Positions 55,119 through 64,000 of a stretch of DNA of 64,000 nt are shown piece by piece. Numbering within the stretch: the first letter of the stretch is position 1; each line of letters starts with the position of its first letter. Position numbers and translations under genes: made by a program. The notes under the pieces are model-generated. The model did not search any database. It had not been told where the DNA came from and worked only from the letters and a program-made list of their open reading frames with translations. The stretch is from Pseudovirgaria hyperparasitica (taxonomy: Eukaryota > Ascomycota > Dothideomycetes > Acrospermales > Acrospermaceae), in contig NW_022985553.1 of the NCBI RefSeq assembly GCF_010093815.1, positions 685,511-749,510 on the forward strand, read 5' to 3'.

Positions 55119-57861
55119 ATGGTCGAGTCCAACGATGACGCAACCCGGCTCGCTGGTCGACCTACCTCCATCACGTCCAGCAGATCTAGACGATCACAAC
55201 GAAGTAAAAATCATGAAGAGACACCTCTTCTCGCCCGAAGTGATCGCGAAGACAGTGATGTAGAGGATGACGATGCGAATCAAGAACTGCCGTCTGCATC
55301 GCGCGCCTCGGCGTTCCTCCAGTCACTCCGGAATCTCAGGGATAGAAAGCTCTCGTCGAGCAAGAAGAGAAGATGGCCAAGTCTTATTGCACTTTTGGTG
55401 CTCTTTATAGTCCTAGTACTAGTCCTGGTATTCGGATTCATAATGCCCGCGGCTGTCAAAGAGTATGCGACCCAAGCCGTTGATTTCCAACCAACAAGGC
55501 TCTCACTAGTCTCCCTCACTGAGACTGGCGTGCGAGTACACGTGGAAGGTGACTTCGTCGTGGACGCTTCCAGGGTTTCAAAAAAGTCAACAAGAGATTT
55601 TGGGAGATTTGGAACCTGGATCGCGAGGGAGGTGGAGACTGGAGAGTCAGAGGTCACGGTCTACCTTCCGGAGTACGACAATATCCCTGCTGGGAAGGCT
55701 ATTATACCCTCCATCAAGGTCAACATCCGTAATGGACACGTAAATCACATCGACTTCCATACCATCGTACAGCCTGGCGTTGTCGATGGCCTGCGAGACG
55801 TCGCTAATGATTGGCTCGAAGGTCGCCGTGGGGATATTATACTTCTTGGAAAAGCTGAAGTACCTCTGAAATCTGGAATCTTCAGCCTCGGTAAACAAAC
55901 ACTAGAACAGCCACTGAAGATCGAAGGGTCAAAGATACCGGCTGTCCCGAATTACGATATTGCCAGACTGGACATTCACGAGATGAATAATACCAGTAAC
56001 CGAGGGGGCATGAGCGCGGATGCAACGATAATCATTGAAAACGACTTCCCGGTCGCCCTTAATGTGCCTGCTGTAGGATTTGACGTTATGGTTGATGGAT
56101 GTACCCCGCTAGATTCGTACATCACCGTTGGAAATGCGTCTACATCCCACTTGGATATAAAGCCGAATGCAGATGTCCACGTTTTTGCATCTGGAGATGT
56201 CCGGGAACTGCCACACGCTCTTACTAAAGACTGTCCAAATTCCGATAAATCACCTCTTGATCTCTTTCTCACGAACTATATTCATGGCGAAGATAGCCAG
56301 ATCTATATCAACTGCTGTACTTTCCCAGATCCGGATACTCCATCATGGGCAAACGATATACTGAAGGACATCGTCGTTCCTCTGCCCTTCCCTGGCCGAA
56401 CATTCGATCATCTCCTAAAGAATTTCTCGTTGGCAGATGTACAATTCCATCTGCCTGAAATGTGGGCTGAGCCTGGTACGCCAGCTGCACAGCCCAAGAT
56501 ATCGGCCAACATCATCGCCCTAGTCGGGCTACCGAAGGAGATGAACTTTCGTTTGGATGTTGGTCACGTACGTGCCGATGCCGACATCTACTACAAACAT
56601 AAGAAGATGGGCAGACTTGACCTCAATAAATGGCAACAGGCCCATTCCAAGAGAGTCGACAACTCGACAGAAGGGCCGGAGCTAGAAATCACCTCTCATG
56701 TCGACAAAGCACCTCTGGAGATTCTAGACGAGGATGCTTTCACAGAGATCGTTCAGACACTACTTTTCGGGGGAAGGACTCTCTACCTTGAGGTCAAGGC
56801 CAGTGTCGATGTGCAAGTTGATACCCCTCTTGGCAACATCACTGTCCAGCAGTTGCCCGCAAAGGGTGTTGTCCCTGTGAAACGTTCGTAGCCTAAGTCC
56901 AATAAACTCATCTTTGTTTAGAGCTACGCTAATTGGCGTTAGCGGTATCCTCGGGTGATGGTGGCATGGGATCTATTCGCCCACAAGTTGGGAATCTCGA
57001 AATCATTGATACTGATGATCGTTCTGTGACGGTCCAAGCCAGAGTTAATCTCACAAATCCTACCAACTATTCCGCCATCGTCCCATACGTTAACATCAAC
57101 ATTCTTAACAATGATACCATACTTGGCCACGCTATCGCGGAGAATATAACGGTACATCCTGGCAATAACACTAATTTACCTGTAAAAGCCATATGGCAGC
57201 CTGGCGTCGCCGAGGGTGCAAAGGGTCACAAAATCGGCAGAGAGTTGATCTCCCAATATCTATCTGGTAGGCGCACAAATCATCTTCTGGCCCAGACGCT
57301 CACATACTAAACTCCCTAGGCTACAATGTGACCCTCACGCTCCAAACTCACGCCTCCACAATCCCTGCCCAACCCTTCCTCGGCCGTCTTCTCTCCTTCT
57401 TCCCCATCACTATCCCCGCCCCGCACCTTCACCAACCTCCTCCCGGTGACGACCCATCCGATGACCCTGATGAAGACTCTCCCAACGACCCACCAAAATT
57501 CATCCGCCGCACCATCATGCATATTTTCAGTTCCTCTGCGACATTCGACCTCCTCTCACCCTTCTCATCCACCACACTGTACCTCACATGGTTAAATGCT
57601 ACCGCGTTCTACCACGAAGAGCCCGCCGGCAAGATCCTGTATGATGACGAGATTGAGGTGCCGCCAGGGCTGAGCACAACGCCAAGATTGCCCGTGAATT
57701 GGGAACTGGGCAGTGTGGGCTTTGAGGCTATTCGGAAGGCGCTTGGTGGCAGGTTAAGGTTGAATGCTACAGCTACTGTAGGCGTGAGGATTGGAGAGTG
57801 GGAGCCGAGGGGCGGGTTGTGGTTTGTTGGTAGGGGCATCGGCGCTGGGGTTCGGCCGTAG
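55119..57861 (+). CDS. DUF3712 vacuolar membrane protein (Tag1-like)
   Basis: Large single-pass membrane protein with a lumenal LEA/DUF3712-like beta-rich body; the yeast relative Tag1 (Ylr173w) resides in the vacuole membrane and helps terminate autophagy. Three exons, 55119-56883, 56943-57266 and 57320-57861, give 876 aa. A cytoplasmic N-terminus of about 86 residues is followed by a strong transmembrane helix (residues 87-107, LIALLVLFIVLVLVLVFGF). The tail carries EETPLLAR at residues 33-40, an acidic-dileucine signal of the type used for AP-3 sorting to the vacuole. Several N-glycosylation sequons lie in the body. Intron 1 uses a GTTCGT donor. The frame is open upstream of 55119, but that ATG starts the conserved acidic N-terminus. 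Confidence 0.85.
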
Positions 57862-58414
57862 TGACGGTGAAGTGGATCAAGCTCTGCAGTATGTTTGTGA
57901 TTTGGTAGCGCCTTTACACGTGTGGCGTTTGTTGTGGGATATATCTGGGATTGAGTAGTGAAAAGCCCTCGGAGATCTTTCAGTCAGGGAGGTTGGATAG
58001 GTATCTACACCTGTTCATGCCGTTCGTATCGTGTATTGAGCAACTCACAGCTATCTGGGCTCGTTTATGTATACTTGTAAACGATAGATGGTCGCAATTG
58101 TTCATTGACGTAGAAAAGAGTATTAGATGTAGCTGTAGAAGCATTGCTACAGAAATGAAATATGCTAATACCATATGGCATATGAGATCCCACGTCTACG
58201 GCATTGTATCAAGTTGCATGTTTATGCTATGGGGAGATAAACATCTGAAAAGGAGCAATTTATGGCGTGTGAAGCTACAATTTTGCCACATAGAGTTTAG
58301 CGTGATTATCACACGCTAGTCTGCATTAGTAAATACTGAATCGTGGAAAGTGTCCCTTAGCAGCATGAGCACCACAACTTTGAATCTTCCACGACACCAC
58401 AAACACATATCACC
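57862..58414. other. Intergenic, Tag1-like to p24
   Basis: About 550 bp; AT-richer than neighbours, no gene recognised; right part is the p24 promoter. Confidence 0.5.
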
Positions 58415-59253
58415 ATGGCGCGGTCAACAATACCAAGCAGTATACACACTGCTCTGACTCTCCTCTCCATCGCAATCCTTGTCCTTCCCTCGCACGCAAT
58501 CTACTTCTACTTCGACGGCAACTCGCCAAAATGCTTCTTTGAGGAGCTTGCCAAAGATACCCTCGTAGTCGGTTCGTGTCTCCCGCGACTACTCCTCTCG
58601 AAGTCGAGGCTATACTGACTGGGACATATCCAGGCCACTACGACGCCCTCCAATGGGACGAAGCAACTCGCACATACAACGTCTCTCCAGACCTGAAAAT
58701 CCAAATCACCGTCGAGGAGACCTTTGACAACGACCACCGCATTGTCAACCAGTCTGGCGCATCCAAGGGCAAATACACCTTCAGTGCGGCAGACAGTGGG
58801 GAGCATCGCATCTGCTTCATCCCGTCGGGTGTTGCGGCTGCGGGCTGGCTGACCGGCGGTGCGATGACGGGCAACGTCAAGTTCAACTTGGATATGATCA
58901 TTGGCGAGACGAGTAAGATCGAGGCCAATGACAAGGACAAGATGAAGGATATTCAGACCAAGATTCGGGATCTGAATACGCGGTTGCAAGATATTCGCAG
59001 GGAGCAGGTTTTCCAAAGGGTATGTACTGGTTGGTCGTGCTGTGTACAGAGTTACAAAGACGCATGGTGACTGAGGAGCTCGAGGGCTGACATTTTACGA
59101 CAGGAACGCGAAGCCGAGTTCCGTGATCAATCTGAATCCACCAACTCGCGCGTCGTTAAGTGGACGCTGGTGCAACTCTTCATCCTGGGAATTACCTGCG
59201 CGTGGCAGCTTACGCATCTACGCGCATTTTTCATCAAGCAGAAATTGACTTAA
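58415..59253 (+). CDS. p24-family (emp24/GOLD) cargo receptor, alpha type (Erp1-like)
   Basis: Type I membrane protein of COPII/COPI vesicles that helps load secretory cargo between ER and Golgi. Three exons, 58415-58571, 58634-59019 and 59104-59253, give 230 aa. Signal peptide (ALTLLSIAILVLPSHA), then GOLD domain start IYFYFDGNSPKCFFEEL, with the second conserved Cys in EHRICFIPSG. A coiled coil (about residues 145-190) leads to one membrane helix (WTLVQLFILGITCAW) and a short tail FFIKQKLT, which combines a diphenylalanine with a KxKxx COPI-retrieval signal. The CFFEEL context suggests the alpha subfamily. Intron 1 uses a GTTCGT donor. Confidence 0.92.
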
Positions 59254-59551
59254 GGGTGAAGTATCTGCATCCTACTTACTATCTTTATATTGAAAGACCT
59301 TTAAAGACAGAGCGTTCAGAGACGGGTATGCGAGAGACGTAGCCGGACTATCTGGAGCGAATGGATTTCGCCTCGGACATCGTCTCCATTATGTCTACGA
59401 GTAAACGAATATCAGAGGTTGTAAGACAGCACGACTTATGTGAGAAAGTAACAAGAGCCATGAAAATCCGTACATTTATGTTAATCCAGGATATCATCAA
59501 CATCGCACGTATCAGACGCCATAGAGCTTATGCATATTCATTTCTATTATT
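59254..59551. other. Convergent intergenic, p24 / DMT transporter
   Basis: 298 bp shared by two 3' ends. No gene. Confidence 0.5.
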
Positions 59552-61075
59552 CTATCTTCCTATCGACCGGAGCTGTACACCTCTCTCGTTCTCATTCTCT
59601 TCAATTCCATCGTCCGACCCGTCCACCAGTCCCCTCTCCTCATCCCTCACTACTTCTTCCTTCACTTTAGTCTTCTCCTTATGCACCGCAACATAAATCG
59701 CGCTCCCCAGAATCAGACTACTCCCAACAATGCTCATGCCCGTAGGGCTCGTCCCAAATATCAACTTATCAAATCCCAGCGCGAACAGCATCTGCGTATA
59801 TACCATGTTCGTCGCCCGACTACTCTTCTCCGCCTGCAAGCCCGCCGCCAGTAGAAACTGCATCGTGAACCCACAGACCCCAAGAAACGTCAGCAAGGCC
59901 CACTCGCGCAGTGTTGCGGGGAGTACGAAGCCGATGGACGGGAATGCGGTCATGGCAACGAAGCACACCAAAGTAACCCACGCTGCGTAGTAGTTCACGC
60001 TGATGAGTGGGTGTGCCCGTTTGCCGATCCAGCGGATGGTGGTGTATGCGCTGGCTGCGCCGAGCACGCCGAGAAGGGCGACGCCGACGGCTCCGGCACG
60101 TTGTGAGGGTGTCACGGCGGCGTAGTTGTAGGAGTCGATAATGGGGACATTAGTCGTGTTGCTCGTTACTGGTGCGCTGTCGGCGACGCCGCTGGCTGGC
60201 GGAGATACGGTAGGTGGAGTGCTGGAGAAAAGGAATGTAGGACGCGCAATGAGTACGACGCCGAGGATGGAAATGTATGCGCCGATTTGCTCCATGCGGG
60301 TGAAGGGTTCATTGATCAAAAACGAACAGGCCCAGCAGGCGAGAGACGGGGCGAGGAAGGTTATGACTGTGGCGTCGGACAGAGGGAGGTATTGGAGAGA
60401 ATCTAGAAGAGTGAGTGTGCTGGTCAGTAATACTTTTGGAGAGACGGTCAACGTACAGTACATGCCGAACACGCCAAAGAAGCCACCGAAACTTCGCAGA
60501 CACAGCAGGCCCCGGACTTCCTTCAGACCGAGCGGGAAGTGCTCTGTCTTGTTCCACCACATGTACAGCATTGACAGGATCCAGGTCATGCCCATGCGTG
60601 CGAAAAGTACTTGGAATGGATGTAAGCCTTTACCGTGGTTTCCTTCCCTCTGGAGTACGTGCGCTGAGACGTTCATCAGGACATTGAAGAACTGTGCGAT
60701 CAATACCATGACGAGGCCCTTGTTACGTTGCCAGAACGAGAGCAGCGAGGCTTGTGCTCGTTCTTTGATGCTCTGCTTCGTGCCATTCTTCTGCACGGTC
60801 GTCTGCTGTGGTGGGTATAGTGGACTCCGCGAACGACTGGGACTTCGGATGCCGCCGAGAAAGTTGACAGAGTCGAACGACAGTGTACGGCCTCGCTCTA
60901 TCGTGGGTACATGTAGTGCAGCATCCCCAAGTTCGGTCTTTACAGACATCTTATGACCCGGCACAGCTTCATCGAGACCGGGATTCTCTCTGCCATTCAA
61001 GCTTCCATGGCCACTGTTAATATGCTCTTTATTGACGGGTGCCTTTCTGCCCACGCTGTCTGCTTCAATGCTCAT
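59552..61075 (-). CDS. EamA/DMT-superfamily membrane transporter (SLC35G-like)
   Basis: Multi-pass membrane protein of the drug/metabolite transporter superfamily, probably in an endomembrane or the plasma membrane; substrate unknown. Two exons, 61075-60457 and 60402-59552, give 489 aa. About ten hydrophobic segments follow a Ser-rich N-terminus of roughly 135 residues (FFNVLMNVSAHVLQ starts the first EamA repeat; SVNYYAAWVTLVCFVAM is in the second). Splicing a 54-bp intron at 60403-60456 restores the conserved GVFGMYYSLQYLPLSDATVITFLAP block. The intron is a multiple of three with no stop, so retention would insert 18 residues into this segment. The ATG at 61075 (MSIEADSVG) is chosen; the frame is open to 61171 but upstream residues look non-conserved. 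Confidence 0.88.
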   Translation of the reverse strand: MSIEADSVGRKAPVNKEHINSGHGSLNGRENPGLDEAVPGHKMSVKTELGDAALHVPTIERGRTLSFDSVNFLGGIRSPSRSRSPLYPPQQTTVQKNGTKQSIKERAQASLLSFWQRNKGLVMVLIAQFFNVLMNVSAHVLQREGNHGKGLHPFQVLFARMGMTWILSMLYMWWNKTEHFPLGLKEVRGLLCLRSFGGFFGVFGMYCTLTVSPKVLLTSTLTLLDSLQYLPLSDATVITFLAPSLACWACSFLINEPFTRMEQIGAYISILGVVLIARPTFLFSSTPPTVSPPASGVADSAPVTSNTTNVPIIDSYNYAAVTPSQRAGAVGVALLGVLGAASAYTTIRWIGKRAHPLISVNYYAAWVTLVCFVAMTAFPSIGFVLPATLREWALLTFLGVCGFTMQFLLAAGLQAEKSSRATNMVYTQMLFALGFDKLIFGTSPTGMSIVGSSLILGSAIYVAVHKEKTKVKEEVVRDEERGLVDGSDDGIEENENERGVQLRSIGR

Positions 61076-62520
61076 CCTGATACATCGTACGGCTTTCGAA
61101 GCAGGCCGAGAGAGGAAGAAGCAGAAGCGGGCGACATGATGGCAGCGTGTGACCCCAGTCAGTGCCAGCACAAAGACGGCTGATCATGACTCGAAGGTAA
61201 GCAGTCCACGGTGGCGGCGTTTAGTGGAGTTTTCCAACAGTCTTGTTGGTGTTGGTAGGCCGGTAAAGGAAGGTTGTGAGTGGTGCGGTGGGTGAAGTTT
61301 GCCCCTCCCGATGCCGGCTTCCGATGATGACAATGAGAGTAAAAAGATTGCTAGTTTACTTTGACTTTGAACGAGATGCCATGCATCTAAAGATCTCTAT
61401 TTGTCTGGCTCGAAGTCTCAAAATCTCTACTGTGTCTGGCTGTCACATCCAAGTGCAAACGAACTTCCTAATATAGCATAGTACGAGTTTCCGGAATCCG
61501 AAACAGCTCCAGATCTTGGATCTCGAGATTGAACTGACGTCCGGAAATCAATTTCCAGCCGACTCCAACTCGACACTTTTAATTTATACCTGTTCATCTT
61601 TCCTCCGTTTTTGAATCTAGACGTCTGAGCCTTTTCACTGCCGCCTCGAATATCAAGTTCTCTCAAATCTTTGCGTAGTCTCTCAAAATACTCTACTGTT
61701 GTTCAGTTCGTTGATCAAAGCATCGAAGGGAAGCTTGCAAGTTGTTTCACCGGGGCTCTAGTTTCTCTCATCAAGTTTCCGCTTTGCGTTGTCATTCTTA
61801 TAAAGCTTATTCCACTAATATGTACGGCTCGCACTTCTCAGTTGGGACTGGAAGAATCTAGACGAAGTTGCCAGAGTTTGGTGTTCTTGCGCAAAAGACA
61901 CTAGCTTGTTGTTCCAGTCGAATTTCAATGGAAAGAAGCTCAATGTAGAGCGTGCGCTTGAAGTGTTCTACAGTGACTTAGCCATGCCCGTGAAAGCCGT
62001 CGATGGTGCCATACAGATGTCCAATCTCTGCTATATACTTCATAGCTCCCTTTTAGCTAATTATGGTGTTTCATTCCCAGTCTTCAGCATTGACGAGTCA
62101 ATTTACCATGCTGGACTGTGGAGGACCAGTAGATGACATTTTCCTGAGTTAACGGTATAAGGTAATCATGTATAGTTCACGAAGAGGACAACTATAACTG
62201 CTACATCACGGTCACAATCAAGGCTCTTGATACACAGATGTTGGGCAGTGGCAATCCTTTGTTACGTAGGTTGGCTACATTATGCAACACCACACTGGAG
62301 CGGTATAGTAGTGCAAATCACAAATCCCAATATGACGAACTTGTCTGTCTTTCCGTACTGGTCGCTAGAAACATGAATGGGCAGGAATATAGCATCTGTG
62401 TGAGTCCAGATGAAAGTGGCACCATGGTCCCTTTTGCAACACTTGGCAAATCAAGCCATACCGTAAAAGACCTGAACACATCTTCGATACTTGCTGCAAA
62501 GCGCACGATACTTTGGTGTT
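61076..62520. other. Intergenic, DMT transporter to BTB gene
   Basis: 1.4 kb; short open frames only, none with recognisable content. The left part is the transporter promoter. Confidence 0.5.
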
Positions 62521-63514
62521 TCAAAGGACTGGTTCCCCGCTAGTGCCATACATAGGGTCATGAGGTGTGTTTCGGACACGAAGTCCTGGGGCCGTTGGCT
62601 CCAACCAGCTTCCATCGTTGTCGTCTCCTCCAACATCTGACCTTGGTTCGGTGGAAGCGGATGGAAATCCCCAGACTGGGGCTCGGTTTCCATTCTGTCC
62701 CTCACCAGAGACGTTACCGTGATCATCGTTTTCTTCGCTACCGTTGTCGATGAACTGCTGTGTCACCAACTTGGTGATCGCCCGTTGGCTGGCCATACAA
62801 GCCGTCAAAACCGCCTTTTCGGCATCAGGCTTGTGATCGTGGTATCGGCAAAGGCCAGGAAGACCAAAGATGCTCCCACCAGCTCTATTCGCGTCGCTAA
62901 GGGCAGCATCCATGAAGAACTCTGGTGGTGCGCGGGAGAGTTCGGCTGCTAGGCGCTCCGTGTTATCGTGGGCAGGTCTGAAGAACAGGTGGAAGCTGTC
63001 TGCAAACAACTTGCGCACAGGGGAGTCCTTGGGCAGTCTGTCGTAGGCAACCTTGATTGTGCTATATTCTGGGATAATGTAGCGTTGGTTAATGGTCCTG
63101 TAAAGAAAGTACAAGGCATCAAAGCGCAGCTTTGGGATCTCGAAATGGGTCGCAAAGATGTAGAGCTCCAGTTTAGCCTCAAGAGAGTCAGTATCGATCT
63201 GTTGGAGTGTTCCCGGGCGGTCGTATAGCCAGTCAACAAAGTTCTCGACGGTTGCTGACTGCCATTCATTGGTGTCGAAAACCAATTTATTCAATGCAAC
63301 TTCACGGTACGAGCCATTGAACTGCTGGTCGAAAGTAGTCGAGACCTGGGCAAGCAGGTAGAGATGCACAGAACATTCAGTTTTCTCGCGACCGTGAATC
63401 AAACCAACAGTACCACCACGTGTGAGGTATCTATATGATGTAAATCCTGCCACGACGAACACTAAAGAGAAAGACTTACCTGAACCTCGTCCCTCGCTGA
63501 AACTCAGGATCCAT
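62521..63514 (-). CDS. BTB/POZ-domain protein
   Basis: Two exons, 63514-63480 (only 35 nt) and 63430-62521, give 314 aa. The first exon encodes MDPEFQRGTRF and the join gives RFRYLTRGGTVGLIHG. The N-terminal region fits the fungal short BTB group: SVHLYLLAQVSTTFDQQFNGSYRE, then VENFVDWLYDRPG and LELYIFATHFEIPKLRFDAL. The C-terminal 90 residues are acidic, Asn/Gly-rich and probably disordered. Fungal proteins of this type are of unknown function and may serve as adaptors for Cullin-3 or dimerisation. Confident for the domain, not for the role. Confidence 0.82.
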
Positions 63515-64000
63515 CTTAGCTTACACGAGGAGCCCTTTGAATGAAAGTATACACCGCTTTAGAATTGTCCTTCTGCGAGGTAGGATGAAGGATGTAGACG
63601 AAAGAAACTGCGGTGAAGGTAGCACAGCTTTTAAAGCTGTAGAAACACGCTAGCAGTCGCAATTTGCTGGATTGAGATCTGCACGGTCAAGTGAACAAGA
63701 CTGCCATACCGCGTTGTCCTTACAACAACAGTGCAGAGCAGGTGACGCGTCGTTCCAAGCTTTCGAGACAAACATTATCAGTGGAATCTCTGCTCATCGT
63801 AGATTATAGTCCTGTTCGGTAGGCATACTCATAGATCTATACTTCAATAAAGGTCGAGATTGGGTGCGGTGTGTTTTGATGACTGAATAGAGCTTATATG
63901 CCTATATTGCACAGGCCTACCAGAACATAATTGCCTTCAGCTACTAATGAAACCTTTTCAAGGAGACAGACAAAGAACAAAGATCACCAGACCTAAGAAA
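63515..64000. other. Upstream flank of the BTB gene, window end
   Basis: About 490 bp, probably BTB promoter; no gene or repeat recognised. Confidence 0.5.

Overview
This window is nuclear DNA from a filamentous ascomycete (Pezizomycotina). The evidence is short spliceosomal introns (mostly 45-75 bp), a HET-domain gene, Zn2Cys6 and fungal_trans regulators, MED5, VFA1, a Tag1-like DUF3712 protein and a MITE-like element. Dothideomycetes would fit, but the class is not settled by sequence alone. I place 23 protein-coding genes and rebuilt their exons by hand from reading frame, splice sites and family motifs. No rRNA, tRNA or CRISPR was found. There is one 71-base assembly gap (9021-9091).

Layout: MED5 and mitochondrial malonyl-CoA:ACP transferase (386-5431, +); a fungal_trans regulator running into the gap (6631, +), converging on a kelch/transmembrane protein (12510-10395, -); HET protein, SDR oxidoreductase and acetolactate synthase regulatory subunit ILV6 on the minus strand (13715-18438); a KH splicing-type protein sharing a 312-bp promoter with ILV6, then a second-type aconitase (18751-23755, +); a divergent pair, Zn2Cys6 regulator (27446-26096, -) and NAD-epimerase-like protein (28521-29474, +), with a 506-bp inverted-repeat element in the promoter between them; VFA1 (+); a 2.9-kb empty stretch; YVH1 phosphatase (-); a C2H2 regulator isolated by about 4 kb of empty DNA on each side (38805-41153, +); a Ser/Arg-rich orphan, a POF1/NMNAT-like protein and MET6 methionine synthase (-); a DUF1275 membrane protein (+); ornithine carbamoyltransferase (-) divergent from a Tag1-like vacuolar protein (+); a p24 cargo receptor (+) convergent with a DMT-family transporter (-); and a BTB protein (-).

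How the genes relate: most are unlinked housekeeping functions. Mitochondrial or amino-acid metabolism is well represented (lipoyl-type FAS, branched-chain, aconitase, methionine, arginine). I see no biosynthetic cluster backbone. The one arrangement that looks like a local regulatory unit is the Zn2Cys6 regulator, inverted-repeat element and epimerase locus at 26.1-29.5 kb, where a near-identical 17-bp motif sits in opposite orientation near each gene. I did not find a clearly new large system; the more unusual items are that locus, a 22-nt microexon in a KH gene, two GC-AG introns, a catalytic-cysteine codon split by a 256-bp intron, and a repeated RRSKSF-DF-PF motif in an orphan protein.
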